DNA of 64,000 nucleotides from Yoonia sp. GPGPB17 (GTDB lineage Bacteria > Pseudomonadota > Alphaproteobacteria > Rhodobacterales > Rhodobacteraceae). The stretch is taken from contig NZ_JATACI010000002.1 of assembly GCF_037892195.1 (NCBI RefSeq), forward strand, positions 1,488,001-1,552,000, written 5' to 3'. A program made the translations under genes and the position numbers. A model generated the notes under the pieces. The model was not told the DNA's origin. It did no database searches and worked only from the letters and a program-made list of their open reading frames with translations. Positions 36,093-46,073 of this stretch are shown one piece after another; the first letter of the stretch is position 1, and every line of letters begins with the position of its first letter.

Positions 36093-36740
36093 TTAATCCA
36101 TGCGGGCCGCCGCACAAAAGGCTGTAATCATCTCCGCGCTTTTGACACCCGGCGCACGTTCCACCCCAGACGATACATCGACCTGCTTGGCGCCTGTGAG
36201 GCGGATCGCCTCGCCCACATTGTCCGGGGTCAGACCGCCAGCGAGCATCCACGGTACGGGCCAGCGACGGCCAGCGATCAGGCGCCAGTCAAATGACAGT
36301 CCATTGCCGCCGGGCAGAGCTGCATTCTGAGGAGGTTTCGCATCAACCAATATCTGGTCGGCTACTTTGGCATAGGTATCAAGTGCGTCAAGATCGCCCG
36401 CATCCGCAACCCCCACGGCCTTCATCACTGGCAAGCGATAGCGGTTACGTATCTCGCTCACACGCGCCGGAGTTTCGTTGCCGTGCAATTGCAGGATATC
36501 GAGCGGGAGTTCCCCAGTGATTTCATCAAGCAGCGCATCCGTTGCATCAACAACCAGCGCCACCTTTGCTACACCCGGCGGTGCGACCCGCGCGATTGCA
36601 ACGGCTTCGGTGATGCTGACGTGGCGTGGAGATTTTGGAAAAAACACCAAACCGATGTACTGCGCACCGGCATCCAATGCCGCGTTCAGGCCGACCACAT
36701 CGCGTAGCCCGCAAATCTTGACCCGCGTACCCGCAGGCAT
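36093..36740 (-). CDS. trpF: phosphoribosylanthranilate isomerase
   Basis: A 215-aa TIM-barrel enzyme of tryptophan synthesis. VKICGLRD carries the catalytic Cys near residue 10; QLHGNETP is near residue 85, the catalytic Asp is in QILVDAKPP near residue 130, and the phosphate loop is [10 protein letters not shown] near residue 166. Its start codon overlaps the lapA stop by one base, so lapA-trpF-small ORF-trpB run as one transcript. Confidence 0.96.
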   Translation of the reverse strand: MPAGTRVKICGLRDVVGLNAALDAGAQYIGLVFFPKSPRHVSITEAVAIARVAPPGVAKVALVVDATDALLDEITGELPLDILQLHGNETPARVSEIRNRYRLPVMKAVGVADAGDLDALDTYAKVADQILVDAKPPQNAALPGGNGLSFDWRLIAGRRWPVPWMLAGGLTPDNVGEAIRLTGAKQVDVSSGVERAPGVKSAEMITAFCAAARMD

Positions 36741-37096
36741 CAGCCAGTCTTTTCGAGTAGCGCCAGAACGTCATCTTCGCTCTTGGCACCTGCAGCAGCG
36801 CCGCGCAATTGATCAACCTCGCGGCGCAGTGTTTCCACCTCGCGGGCTTTGCCCCGTGCATCGGACCGGATGCGATGCTCGCGCACCCATTCCCACAGGA
36901 ATCCGATCATCAGACCGGCACCAACACTGATGAAGATGACAACAAAAAGCGGCAGTTGCATGTCTGGGGACAGACCCAGAAGATCACCCAGCGCCTCTGG
37001 CATAGCACGCACGGTGACCATGTCACGGTTGGCAAGACCAATCAGAATCAGACAAAGGCCAATAACAGCCCAAAAAGCATAGCGAATTGTTTTCAT
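36740..37096 (-). CDS. lapA: LapA domain (DUF1049) membrane protein
   Basis: A 118-aa inner-membrane protein with two transmembrane helices ([19 protein letters not shown] and [19 protein letters not shown]) and a cytoplasmic coiled coil ([17 protein letters not shown]). LapA-family proteins take part in lipopolysaccharide assembly control in enterobacteria; in alphaproteobacteria the role is inferred. ATG 37096 (MKTIRYAFW) matches the family. It sits between ihfB and trpF as in other Rhodobacterales. Confidence 0.85.
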   Translation of the reverse strand: MKTIRYAFWAVIGLCLILIGLANRDMVTVRAMPEALGDLLGLSPDMQLPLFVVIFISVGAGLMIGFLWEWVREHRIRSDARGKAREVETLRREVDQLRGAAAGAKSEDDVLALLEKTG

Positions 37097-37157
37097 GAAT
37101 TCAGCATACCGCAGTTCCAAGACGCGGTGAACAGAGAAATAACGTGCAACTGTGGCG

Positions 37158-37439
37158 CTAGCCGCCGTTCAGCCGATCACGCAAAAGTTTGCCTGTCTTA
37201 AAGAAAGGCACATGCTTTTCATCAACTTCAACTGCTTCACCTGTACGGGGATTGCGGCCGATGCGCTGGTCGCGTTTTTTGACGGAGAATGCGCCAAATC
37301 CGCGAAGTTCCACGCGGTCGCCGCGCGCCATCGCTTCGATGATCTCTTCAAAGATCGTATTCACGATCTTTTCGACATCGCGCTGATAAAGATGTGGGTT
37401 CTCGTCGGCGAGTTTCTGGATCAGTTCAGAACGGATCAT
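37158..37439 (-). CDS. ihfB: integration host factor subunit beta
   Basis: A 93-aa DNA-bending protein of the HU/IHF family: [20 protein letters not shown] start, [14 protein letters not shown], and the arm [12 protein letters not shown] whose proline intercalates in DNA. It pairs with IhfA. ATG 37439 after a GAGG-containing leader. It follows rpsA at 405 bp, a normal gene order, with a terminator between them. Confidence 0.95.
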   Translation of the reverse strand: MIRSELIQKLADENPHLYQRDVEKIVNTIFEEIIEAMARGDRVELRGFGAFSVKKRDQRIGRNPRTGEAVEVDEKHVPFFKTGKLLRDRLNGG

Positions 37440-37783
37440 GTTTTGGCCTCCCAACCAGTAAGCGCACACACACGAGCAGGTTTCTCCCCGCTTATCAAAT
37501 GACTATAGGCATTTTGTGCCCACGAAGAAATACCGTGTTTCCGCTGTTTTCCCACTAAAACCGCCAAGCATGAGAACAATTTCGCGCAATTCATAAAGAC
37601 TGTCAGCAAGATTGAGTATTGGTTGCAGACAATGGGGACCTCGGAAAAGACCCGATCTGCAAGCAACGTTCTGTTGCCACGAGCCTGAAAGCTTATCAAC
37701 CAATCCTGGCGTCAAATCGCCTGACGGATAGTGACCTCACGGGCCCGAAATTGTCGTTTCCATAAGCACCCCTCTCACACATG
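37440..37783. other. intergenic region upstream of ihfB
   Basis: A stretch of 344 bases with no open frame that resembles a protein. It must contain the ihfB promoter because a strong terminator ends the rpsA transcript just upstream. I see no tRNA, small RNA or repeat that I can support. The block around 37500-37640 is more AT-rich than the flanks. Confidence 0.6.
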
Positions 37784-37817
37784 AAAAGGCCCCGCCGCAG
37801 TCACCTGCAACGGGGCC
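37784..37817 (-). terminator. rpsA terminator
   Basis: On the minus strand GGCCCCG-ttgcaggtgactgcgg-CGGGGCC followed by TTTTC, 27 bases after the rpsA stop. Confidence 0.85.
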
Positions 37818-37843
37818 AGTTCATTCAGACTGTGAAATCAGGT

Positions 37844-39517
37844 TTAGTCGTCGCCCTTCAGAGCTGCACCAAGGATATCACCCAAGGATGCACCGGAATC
37901 GCTCGAACCATACTGCTCGACCGCTTCCTTCTCTTCTGCAATTTCGCGCGCCTTGATCGACAGACCCAGCTTGCGGGTCTTGCTGTCGATGTTGGTCACA
38001 CGCACGTCGACCTTGTCACCAACGCCGAAACGCTCTGGGCGTTGCTCTGCACGGTCACGAGACAGATCAGAGCGACGGATGAAGGATTTCGCGCCTTCAT
38101 AATCCACTTCGATACCGCCATCTTCGATCTTGGTCACTTCAACAGTGATGACCGAACCGCGTTTCACGCCGCCAACGGCTTCTGCGAATGGGTCACCGTC
38201 AAGCGCCTTGATGGAAAGCGAGATACGCTCTTTCTCAACATCAACCTCAGCAACCTTAGCTTGCACAACATCACCTTTGCGGAAATCACCGATCACGTCT
38301 TCGCCACGGCCTTCCCATGTCAGGTCAGACAAGTGCACCATACCGTCGATGTCGCCTTCGAGACCAACAAACAGACCGAACTCGGTGATGTTCTTAACTT
38401 CGCCTTCGACCTCAGTGCCTTCAGGGAACTGCTCAGCAAAGACTTCCCATGGGTTGCGCTGTGTCTGCTTAAGGCCAAGGGAAACACGACGCTTGGCTGA
38501 GTCGATTTCCAGAACCATGACTTCCACTTCCTGCGAAGTAGAGACGATCTTGCCTGGGTGTACGTTCTTCTTTGTCCAAGACATTTCAGACACGTGCACC
38601 AGACCTTCAACGCCAGCTTCCAGCTCAACAAACGCACCGTAGTCGGTGATGTTTGTCACGCGACCCTGATGAACAGAACCGAGTGAGAACTTGGCTTCAA
38701 CCGCATCCCATGGATCGTCCTGCAGCTGCTTCATGCCCAGGCTGATACGGTGGGTTTCTTTGTTGATCTTGATGACCTGCACCTTGATCGTCTCGCCAAT
38801 AGTCAGGATTTCGGAGGGGTGGTTCACACGGCGCCATGCCATGTCTGTCACGTGCAGCAGACCGTCAACACCGCCCAAGTCAACAAACGCACCGTATTCG
38901 GTGATGTTCTTGACGACGCCGTCGACTTCCTGACCTTCAGTCAGGTTACCAATGACTTCGGCGCGCTGTTCAGCGCGAGACTCTTCAAGGATCGCACGGC
39001 GCGACACAACGATGTTGCCACGACGACGGTCCATTTTCAGGATCTGGAACGGCTGCTTCAGACCCATCAATGGGCCCGCGTCACGCACTGGGCGGACGTC
39101 AACCTGCGAACCCGGCAAGAACGCAACTGCGCCGCCAAGGTCGACAGTAAAGCCGCCTTTGACACGGCCAAAGATTGCGCCATCGACGCGCTCTTCGTCA
39201 GCATATGCTTTCTCCAGACGATCCCATGCTTCTTCACGGCGCGCCATCTCACGGCTGATAACAGCTTCGCCGCGGGCGTTTTCAACTTGGCGAAGGAACA
39301 CTTCAACTGTGTCACCAACGGCCAGTTCAGCCTCTTCACCGGGATTTGCGAATTCTTTAAGCTCAACGCGGCCTTCCATCTTGTAGCCTACGTCGATGAT
39401 GGCTTGGCCCGCTTCGATTGCGATAACCTTGCCTTTGACAACTGACCCTTCAGCGGGTGTGTCCATTTCGAAGCTTTCGTTCAGGAGTGCTTCAAACTCT
39501 TCCATTGTGTTAGCCAT
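37844..39517 (-). CDS. rpsA: 30S ribosomal protein S1
   Basis: A 557-aa protein with six S1 RNA-binding repeats, each marked by a G-x-V-x-N-I-T-x-Y/F-G-A/L-F-V element (for example GVVKNITEYGAFVDLGG near residue 198, GRVTNITDYGAFVELEAG near residue 286). It binds mRNA at the ribosome and is essential. ATG 39517 (MANTMEEFEALLNESF) fits the family. A sigma70-like promoter lies at 39693-39721. In relatives cmk directly precedes rpsA; here three accessory genes intervene. Confidence 0.97.
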   Translation of the reverse strand: MANTMEEFEALLNESFEMDTPAEGSVVKGKVIAIEAGQAIIDVGYKMEGRVELKEFANPGEEAELAVGDTVEVFLRQVENARGEAVISREMARREEAWDRLEKAYADEERVDGAIFGRVKGGFTVDLGGAVAFLPGSQVDVRPVRDAGPLMGLKQPFQILKMDRRRGNIVVSRRAILEESRAEQRAEVIGNLTEGQEVDGVVKNITEYGAFVDLGGVDGLLHVTDMAWRRVNHPSEILTIGETIKVQVIKINKETHRISLGMKQLQDDPWDAVEAKFSLGSVHQGRVTNITDYGAFVELEAGVEGLVHVSEMSWTKKNVHPGKIVSTSQEVEVMVLEIDSAKRRVSLGLKQTQRNPWEVFAEQFPEGTEVEGEVKNITEFGLFVGLEGDIDGMVHLSDLTWEGRGEDVIGDFRKGDVVQAKVAEVDVEKERISLSIKALDGDPFAEAVGGVKRGSVITVEVTKIEDGGIEVDYEGAKSFIRRSDLSRDRAEQRPERFGVGDKVDVRVTNIDSKTRKLGLSIKAREIAEEKEAVEQYGSSDSGASLGDILGAALKGDD

Positions 39518-39692
39518 GTGGCGTCGTTTTCCTAACGTTTGGTTTTATACGGGCCGTGCGGTTGTCTCCGCCGGTCTTTGGGGTTTCGGTTTGGTCTGGC
39601 ATCATCCGCGGAACATAAAACAACAGGGCCGGTTAACACCGACCCCGCTCACATCTCACGTCCGCGCCTGTCTCGACGCTTCGACAGGGCGG

Positions 39693-39721
39693 CGTATATG
39701 GGGGTTGAGGTATGTTTGCAA
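39693..39721 (-). promoter_or_regulatory. candidate rpsA promoter
   Basis: On the minus strand TTGCAA (-35, 39716-39721), exactly 17 bases, TATACG (-10, 39693-39698). It would give a leader of roughly 170 bases for rpsA, long enough for S1 autoregulation, which is known in other bacteria. It is a pattern match only. Confidence 0.5.
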
Positions 39722-39771
39722 GGACTTTTCCTACCTCAAGACGATAGGGCAGCATGCTACACGCGTGGGGC

Positions 39772-40626
39772 TTATGCGCGGGTCAGCACCAGCATCAGAT
39801 AGGTATTATTCGCCGCAAAATGCGCCGCATTCCGGGTCTTCTGGTTTAATCGCTGATACAACCGCGCCCGCTTACGCGGGCCAACCAACCTACGCCACCC
39901 CCAGTGCACAATGCGGCGCGCCCGCGGTCGCTGCAGTGCCATTTGTTGGTCGACCCTCTGAGCGGCGTAGCCGACCACATTGAACAACCCCTGTTCCAGA
40001 TCAATCGAAGGGGCAACTTCTTTAGTGATATCAATCCCCTGACTGACACATAGGCCCATAGACAACACAAGATCGCGGAACCTCCGGATCGGATGGCCGC
40101 CGCCGACGGTCGCTTGAACAGCATCGGGATTGAAGGTCTCGCTGCGAAAACAATCAGCAATCACGATCCGTCCCCCCGATGCCAAAAGCGACAGACATTT
40201 CGCTATCCCCTGATCCAACGGAATATATTGAAAACTCTCTGAAAAGAGGCACACATCGAACGGCCCCTCAAGTTGCGCATCCTGAAAAGTCGCCTCATGC
40301 ACGACGGCCTCGGGTGCGTTCTCGCGGCAGCGGCTGGCAAGAAAGGCGCTCGGGATCACAATCTCGACTTGATGGCCTAAGGCGATCAGCTTGCGGGCGG
40401 TTTCGCCCGCACCGCCCCCAACATCAAGAATGCGGCATGGAGCATCCGGCAGCCGCTCGAACACAAGGTCCGTATACGCGACCTGTGCAGCCCCGAAATT
40501 CGCAGCACAAACCTCTAAGCCATCCCAATAGCCATAGTGAAGGTTTTCTGCCCCTGTCAGCCATTTTGAAAAAGCCAACCCAATGTCCAGGCCCAAGCTT
40601 CGTGTGTCTATCTTTTTGCTTGCCAT
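39772..40626 (-). CDS. class I SAM-dependent methyltransferase
   Basis: A 284-aa protein with motif I ILDVGGGAGETARKL near residue 67, an acidic post-motif and FDVCLFSESFQYIPLDQG (motif II region) near residue 125, then GGRIVIADCF. The N-terminus ENLHYGYWDGL resembles small-molecule and lipid methyltransferases related to cyclopropane-fatty-acid and phosphoethanolamine types. Substrate unknown. The basic C-terminus (RPRARRIVHWGWRRL) is unusual. First of three accessory genes between cmk and rpsA. Confidence 0.8.
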   Translation of the reverse strand: MASKKIDTRSLGLDIGLAFSKWLTGAENLHYGYWDGLEVCAANFGAAQVAYTDLVFERLPDAPCRILDVGGGAGETARKLIALGHQVEIVIPSAFLASRCRENAPEAVVHEATFQDAQLEGPFDVCLFSESFQYIPLDQGIAKCLSLLASGGRIVIADCFRSETFNPDAVQATVGGGHPIRRFRDLVLSMGLCVSQGIDITKEVAPSIDLEQGLFNVVGYAAQRVDQQMALQRPRARRIVHWGWRRLVGPRKRARLYQRLNQKTRNAAHFAANNTYLMLVLTRA

Positions 40627-40713
40627 ACCAATTCGGTAGTCGAAAGGACGACGCTGTGGAAGAAATATCTTACCTCAGGGCATTGGCGTGTCTGAAGCAC
40701 AACACGTATAGTC

Positions 40714-41340
40714 TCAAATCTCGTGCAAAGCCTTCTGCACAGCCGCAAAATACGCACCGACCTGTGCGCCATCCACTAGCGCATGATGTACTTCCAGCGT
40801 CATCGGCATGTCACGACGGCCCTCGCGTTCGACAATCTTTCCCCATGTGATGCGCGGGATACAATCATCGGGACCCGGCAACGCATTGTTGATTGAGGTG
40901 TAATCCAGCCACGGCATGCACGACAGATAGGCCAGATCATCGCGTTCACCGCTATTCGCCTGCAAGACGCCCCCTTTGGCGACCTCATCAATCAGTGCCT
41001 TCGCTTGTGTATCAAAGGTATCGAAGTTCGCGACAAACGGCACATATGCGTAGCCGAAGCTGCCTGCATCCGTCGGCACTGTCATCGACAAAGTGATCAT
41101 GTCATGGGCCACGACCACATCACCGCGAAACCGCATGCACATCTCGGGCACTGCATGCAGCCCCGCGCCGATGGCGTAGAGACAGGCACGATAGGGCGAA
41201 ACGCCATCGGCCTTGCGTGCCATCAGATGCGTGACATCCAATCGGGTGGTCGTCGCATAGTGCGGCTGCTGATAGCCGCGAAAGAAATGAAACTGCGCCG
41301 CACGCGGCCAGGTTTCCAAGTCAACGATGTGATAGGTCAT
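40714..41340 (-). CDS. chloramphenicol acetyltransferase-like protein
   Basis: A 208-aa type A CAT-fold protein. The catalytic HHALVDGAQVG (HHxxxDG) is near residue 186, and the N-terminal segment FHFFRGYQQPHYATTTRLDVT and central FMTLSMTVPT-like MITLSMTVPTDAGSFGY are present. CAT acetylates chloramphenicol; distant chromosomal homologues like this one need not give resistance, and the natural substrate is unknown. It lies 13 bases before (downstream of) the hypothetical secreted-protein gene on the same strand, so they may be co-transcribed. Confidence 0.85.
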   Translation of the reverse strand: MTYHIVDLETWPRAAQFHFFRGYQQPHYATTTRLDVTHLMARKADGVSPYRACLYAIGAGLHAVPEMCMRFRGDVVVAHDMITLSMTVPTDAGSFGYAYVPFVANFDTFDTQAKALIDEVAKGGVLQANSGERDDLAYLSCMPWLDYTSINNALPGPDDCIPRITWGKIVEREGRRDMPMTLEVHHALVDGAQVGAYFAAVQKALHEI

Positions 41341-41353
41341 AAGACCACTGGTG

Positions 41354-41872
41354 TCAGATTTCTTGACCCTTCTCCAGCAATCTTTCGATTAACTCCTGTT
41401 GCAGATTGCCGCTGTCACCTGCCCCAAACTGGCCCGCACCACTGCTGTAAAGCGAGCCGTAGGTCTTGGCCACATTCACCGTCTGGGCCACCCCAGAAAT
41501 GAACTGATCGCGTTCCAGCTCTTTAAACGGATGCAGGAATACACCCCAAAGTTGGCCTTGAGCGACAGCATAGCGGGCGTCCAAAGCACTGTCGAAATTG
41601 GCTTGCATCACCCGCTGCATTTCTTCCGCGGTCATGGTTTCAGCCGACCGAATGGGCACCATCGCACGCATCCGGTTGGCCCGCACATCGGTGACGATCA
41701 GCACCGGAATGTCATCTATTGAAAGCGAAAATCCGGCACCCGACAATTGCGCCTCTGGATCCAATGCGAGCACGATCTCAGCCATCCGCGGCAGTGTCAT
41801 ATGCGGCTCTGCCTCTTGGGCGCGGACCGCGGCAGGTACGATAAAGGCTATTAGCGCGAGGATACGGATCAT
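41354..41872 (-). CDS. exported protein of unknown function
   Basis: A 172-aa protein with a clear signal peptide (ILALIAFIVPAAVRAQ), then an alpha/beta domain (MAEIVLALDPEAQLSGAGFSL; IPVLIVTDVRANRMRAMVPI) that recalls the type III secretion chaperone/YbjN fold, a family link I hold weakly. The C-terminus is rich in Gly/Ser (SSGAGQFGAGDSGN) before a final helix. It is conserved in the Roseobacter group to my knowledge but not characterised. Confidence 0.65.
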   Translation of the reverse strand: MIRILALIAFIVPAAVRAQEAEPHMTLPRMAEIVLALDPEAQLSGAGFSLSIDDIPVLIVTDVRANRMRAMVPIRSAETMTAEEMQRVMQANFDSALDARYAVAQGQLWGVFLHPFKELERDQFISGVAQTVNVAKTYGSLYSSGAGQFGAGDSGNLQQELIERLLEKGQEI

Positions 41873-41959
41873 GTGGGCAACTCCTTCTGCTTCACACTAG
41901 TGCAGCAGATGATACACCAACAACGCAAGCTTTGGTGAACCTTTGCAACATGACGAAAC

Positions 41960-42568
41960 TTAGATACGCGCCTTTGTCACGACACCCACGGCGGCAGCGA
42001 TGGCCTGTTCAACGGTCAACTCGGACGTATCCAGCAAAACCGCATCCTCTGCCGGAACAAGGGGGGCGGCAGCGCGACTGCGATCCCGCGCATCACGTTC
42101 TTTGACGTCCGCCAAGACGGTGTCAAAGGTCACAGCCATGCCTTTATCCGACAGTTCCTTGAAACGGCGCTCTGCCCTGCATACGGGGCTTGCCGTCACA
42201 AAGAGTTTCACATCCGCGCCGGGACAAATCACCGTCCCGATATCGCGGCCGTCCAAAACAGCCCCACCCTCACGCGCTGCAAAACTCTGCTGGAACGCAA
42301 TCAGCGCCTCGCGGACTTCAGGTATCGCAGCCACCTCGCTGGCGGCTTGCGCCACCTGCGGCGTGCGCAGGCTGTCATCTTCCAGATCAACCGGATCGAG
42401 CGTTTGCGCTGCCGCAATGGGGGCCGCACCAGCCAGCACCTTGGCGCCAACGGCGCGATACAACAGCCCCGTATCAAGGTAGGCAAACCCAAAATGCGCT
42501 GCCACCGCCTTGGAAATCGTGCCCTTGCCCGCAGCCGCAGGGCCGTCAATGGCGACCGTGAAACGCAT
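41960..42568 (-). CDS. cmk: (d)CMP kinase
   Basis: A 202-aa enzyme that phosphorylates CMP and dCMP. P-loop [15 protein letters not shown] near residue 9, [10 protein letters not shown] near residue 32, [20 protein letters not shown] near residue 108, and a lid with [10 protein letters not shown] near residue 167. Its ATG overlaps the aroA stop (TGATG), so the two are translationally coupled, the common aroA-cmk arrangement. Confidence 0.96.
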   Translation of the reverse strand: MRFTVAIDGPAAAGKGTISKAVAAHFGFAYLDTGLLYRAVGAKVLAGAAPIAAAQTLDPVDLEDDSLRTPQVAQAASEVAAIPEVREALIAFQQSFAAREGGAVLDGRDIGTVICPGADVKLFVTASPVCRAERRFKELSDKGMAVTFDTVLADVKERDARDRSRAAAPLVPAEDAVLLDTSELTVEQAIAAAVGVVTKARI

Positions 42569-43918
42569 CAGTTGGTGCGCACCAGCTGTGCGCCCAGACC
42601 ACCCATCAAGTCCTCAAAGATCGGGAAAGAAGTTGCAATCGGGCTGCCATCATCGACGCTCATTGGCTTTTGCGTGGCCATGCCCATGACCATGAAAGCC
42701 ATCGCAATACGGTGATCCAACTCACTCGCAACGGTGACACCGCCTGGAACATTGCCATGGCCCAAGCCTGTGACCTGCCACCAATCCGGGCCTTCATCCA
42801 CGGTGACACCAGCCGCGCGCAGACCCTTGGCCATTGCATCAATCCGGTCGCTTTCCTTCACACGCAGTTCTTTGACACCCTGCATGTTAGTAACCCCCTC
42901 AGCGAAGGACGCGACAACAGACAAGACAGGATATTCATCAATCATACTCGCCGCGCGTGCTGGCGGGACCGAAATGCCTTTCAGGTCAGGCGAAAACTTC
43001 GCCCGTAAATCGGCAACAGGCTCGCCCCCCTCTTCGCGCATGTTTTCAAAAACAAGGTCGGCGCCCATCTCTTGCAAGGTTGTGAACAACCCTGCGCGGG
43101 TTGGATTCAATCCAATGTTCGGCACCAGAACATCCGACCCCGGCGTAATGATCGCCGCACAAACAGGGAATGCCGCCGAGGACGGATCGCGCGGCACGAC
43201 GATCGTCTGCGGTGTCAATTCAGGCTGGCCATCCAGCGTGATAAGGCGCCCCTCGCCCGTTTCTTCGACGGTCAAAGTCGCGCCGAAACCTTTCAACATC
43301 CGCTCCGTGTGATCGCGGGTCGCTTCTTTCTCAATCACGACGGTCTGACCCGGCGCATTCAAACCCGCCAAAAGCACTGCGGATTTGACCTGTGCCGAGG
43401 GCATCGGCACAACGTAGCGGACGGGTACTGGATCAACCACCCCGACCAATGTCATTGGCAAACGGCCACCGGCACGACCAACGGCCTGTGTGCCGAAAAG
43501 CGCCAGTGGGTCCGTCACCCGCCCCATCGGGCGGCCATTCAGGGACGCATCGCCCGTAAAGGTCACGGTTATCGGCGAAGTTGCCATTGCGCCCATAATC
43601 AAGCGGACACCCGTGCCGGAGTTTCCGCAGTCGATGACCTGATCAGGCTCTGCAAACCCCCCCAACACCCACGCCCGTCACCGTCCACTCACCGCCACCA
43701 TGGTTGGTCACTGTCGCGCCAAGAGCTTCCATCGCTTTGCCAGTATCCAGCACGTCCTCGCCTTCCAGCAAGCCGGTAATATGGGTTTCACCCACGCACA
43801 TCGCACCCAAAATCAGCGACCGGTGCGAAATCGACTTGTCTCCGGGGACATGCGCCTCACCGGTCAGCGGGCCGCAAGGGCGCGAGGTCATAGGGATCGG
43901 TGTGCCGTGGCCGGACAT
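42568..43918 (-). CDS. aroA: 3-phosphoshikimate 1-carboxyvinyltransferase; frameshifted
   Basis: About 449 aa after removing one base. EPSP synthase transfers enolpyruvyl to shikimate 3-phosphate in aromatic amino acid synthesis. The N-terminal motif [17 protein letters not shown], the [11 protein letters not shown] motif and the C-terminal [16 protein letters not shown] are all readable. The frame shifts at seven G (43657-43663, C on the plus strand); six gives [20 protein letters not shown] without interruption. Since aroA is needed for growth without aromatic supplements, a sequence error is the simplest explanation. Start ATG 43918. Confidence 0.9.
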
Positions 43919-44025
43919 GGAAACTTCCTTCTCAATTCATGCGGTTGATAACGCAGGGCACCGGCAGGGTCCATCGCCCCCATCACCATCCAGCTAACAA
44001 AAAACTTCCCCAGAGGGTCCTGCGC

Positions 44026-44739
44026 TCACGTCCGGCGAAACGTCAGATAATGGGGCGTGCGCCCCTCGCGCAGCGCCTTTTGCTCATAGCGTGTTGAAAG
44101 CCAGTCGCCCCACGGGTTACGCCAATCATCAGGCCCTTCCGCCAACCATTCAAACCCATGCGCCGGAACCTGCTCCAAGGTCTGGCGGACATAGTCTTTG
44201 ATATCGGTCGCGACGCGCAGTTCAGCGCCCGGTTTCATCACCCCGTGTAACGGGACCAAATGCTCTGGGGTCACAAAACGCCTACGGTGGTGGCGCTTTT
44301 TGGGCCAGGGATCGGGGTAATTCAGAAACACTTTCGACAGAGACGCATCTGGCAAGACATCAAAAAGATCACGCACATCGCCAGGGTAGACGCGCAGGTT
44401 GTCCACATCCGCCTTGCGAATTTTACCTAGTAGCATGGCGACGCCATTGATGAACGGCTCGCACCCGATCAAACCCACAGCACGATAGGTTTCGGCCATG
44501 TGGATCAGATGCTCGCCACCACCGAAGCCGATCTCAAGCCAAATGTCCCTGTCGCCAAAGACATCTGTCAGATCAAGCGGCATGCGCTCCGGGTTCTCAT
44601 CCCAACTGATCGCACCCGGCGACAAGGGTGCCAGATCGTTTTCCAGATAGTCGTGCTGGGACGCGCGGATCGTCTTGCCCTTGAAGCGACCATAAAAATT
44701 GCGCCAGGGCGCGCCGGAGGGGTGATTTGTCTTGCTCAT
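44026..44739 (-). CDS. trmB: tRNA (guanine(46)-N7)-methyltransferase
   Basis: A 237-aa SAM enzyme that makes m7G46 in tRNA. The SAM-binding loop is WLEIGFGGGEHLIHMA near residue 67, and the family motif NYPDPWPKKRHHRRRFV is near residue 138. ATG 44739 (MSKTNHPSGAPWRNFYG) fits homologues. It follows metK by 64 bases on the same strand. Confidence 0.95.
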   Translation of the reverse strand: MSKTNHPSGAPWRNFYGRFKGKTIRASQHDYLENDLAPLSPGAISWDENPERMPLDLTDVFGDRDIWLEIGFGGGEHLIHMAETYRAVGLIGCEPFINGVAMLLGKIRKADVDNLRVYPGDVRDLFDVLPDASLSKVFLNYPDPWPKKRHHRRRFVTPEHLVPLHGVMKPGAELRVATDIKDYVRQTLEQVPAHGFEWLAEGPDDWRNPWGDWLSTRYEQKALREGRTPHYLTFRRT

Positions 44740-44803
44740 GGGCGGGGCTTTAACAAGCAGGCGACATCTGTGCAATCAGGCGGGTCTGGATCATGCCCCT
44801 TGA

Positions 44804-45985
44804 TCAAACCGCGCGTTTCAGCGCCTCCACCAAATCAGTCCGTTCCCAGCTGAACCCACCATCCGCGTCTGGCGCACGGCCAAAGTGGCCGTAAGCTGCA
44901 GTGCGTTCATAAATCGGTTTATTCAGGCCAAGATGCTGCCGAATACCGCGCGGCGTCAGATCCATCACATCGGCTATCGCACGCTCAATCGCGGCGGGTT
45001 CTACTTCACCCGTGCCATGGGTATCTGCATAAATCGACAAGGGCTTTGCGACACCAATCGCATAGCTCAACTGGATCGTGCATCGCTCGGCCATTCCGGC
45101 CGCAACCACGTTCTTGGCCAGATAGCGGGCCACATAGGCTGCTGAACGATCCACCTTTGTAGGGTCTTTGCCAGAGAACGCACCACCACCATGCGGTGCT
45201 GCGCCGCCATAGGTATCCACGATGATCTTGCGACCTGTCAGACCGGCATCCCCATCAGGACCACCAATCACAAACGTACCTGTTGGGTTCACCCACCATT
45301 CAGTCTGCGGTGTGATCAGACCATCGGGCATCACCTCGCGAATGTAGGGCTCAACGATGTCGCGAATATCGGCACTCGACTGTGTTTCATCGCGATGCTG
45401 CGTTGACAATACAATGGACGTTACCTCAACCGGCACAGCATTTTCATAGCGCAGGGAAATCTGGCTTTTTGCGTCAGGGCGCAATGTGGGTTCTTCGCCC
45501 GACTTGCGCACCTCAGCCAACCGTCGCAGGATCGCGTGGGCATATTGGATCGGCGCGGGCATCAACTCTTTCGTTTCGGTGGTGGCATAGCCGAACATGA
45601 TGCCCTGATCGCCGGCACCTTCATCCTTGTTCTCACCCGCATCCACACCCTGCGCAATATGGGCAGACTGACCGTGCAAAAGGTTTGTGATTTCGCAGGT
45701 CGCGTGATGGAACTCATCCTGCTCGTAGCCGATATCTTTGATGCAGGCGCGGGCGATATCTTCGATCCGGCCCATGTAATCCTTGAGTTTGGATTGATCG
45801 GACAATCCAACCTCGCCGCCAATAACAACACGGTTTGTTGTGGCAAATGTTTCACAAGCAACACGCGCCTCAGGCTCCTCCGTCAAGAAGGCGTCCAGAA
45901 TGGAATCCGAGATCCGGTCACAGACCTTATCAGGGTGCCCCTCGGAAACAGATTCCGAAGTGAAGATGTAGTTATTGCGTGCCAT
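44804..45985 (-). CDS. metK: S-adenosylmethionine synthetase
   Basis: A 393-aa enzyme making SAM from methionine and ATP. The start [20 protein letters not shown] holds the ATP-binding His, [10 protein letters not shown] near residue 126 is the metal/methionine region, and [19 protein letters not shown] near residue 265 is the glycine-rich loop. A SAM/SAH riboswitch whose 3' end contains the ribosome site lies 7 bases before ATG 45985, so product feedback on translation is likely. Confidence 0.97.
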   Translation of the reverse strand: MARNNYIFTSESVSEGHPDKVCDRISDSILDAFLTEEPEARVACETFATTNRVVIGGEVGLSDQSKLKDYMGRIEDIARACIKDIGYEQDEFHHATCEITNLLHGQSAHIAQGVDAGENKDEGAGDQGIMFGYATTETKELMPAPIQYAHAILRRLAEVRKSGEEPTLRPDAKSQISLRYENAVPVEVTSIVLSTQHRDETQSSADIRDIVEPYIREVMPDGLITPQTEWWVNPTGTFVIGGPDGDAGLTGRKIIVDTYGGAAPHGGGAFSGKDPTKVDRSAAYVARYLAKNVVAAGMAERCTIQLSYAIGVAKPLSIYADTHGTGEVEPAAIERAIADVMDLTPRGIRQHLGLNKPIYERTAAYGHFGRAPDADGGFSWERTDLVEALKRAV

Positions 45986-45992
45986 GAAAATG

Positions 45993-46036
45993 TGCTCCGG
46001 TAGGTGTAGCTGTCACGTCAGGAAGCCGTTGTGACA
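45993..46036 (-). ncRNA. SAM/SAH riboswitch upstream of metK
   Basis: The minus strand reads TGTCACAACGGCTTCCTGACG, then TGACAGCTACACCTACC and GGAGCA, ending 7 bases before the metK ATG. This fits the short SAM/SAH riboswitch (Rfam SAM-SAH) known upstream of metK in Rhodobacterales: stem P1 GTCAC/GTGAC, the conserved AACGGCTTCCTG core, and CGGAGCA forming the pseudoknot and containing the GGAG ribosome site. Ligand binding would hide GGAG and lower translation. The match rests on memory of the consensus. Confidence 0.88.
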
Positions 46037-46073
46037 GATTTGAGAACCCGGATATGCTGTGACGGAATGAACG

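Noticed and set aside
37440-37783. Small RNA or tRNA in the ihfB upstream gap
   Set aside because: No cloverleaf, conserved RNA motif or terminator-ended unit could be seen.
38130-39445. Long plus-strand open frames opposite rpsA
   Set aside because: They are shadows of a repeat-containing, codon-biased ribosomal protein gene and match no family.
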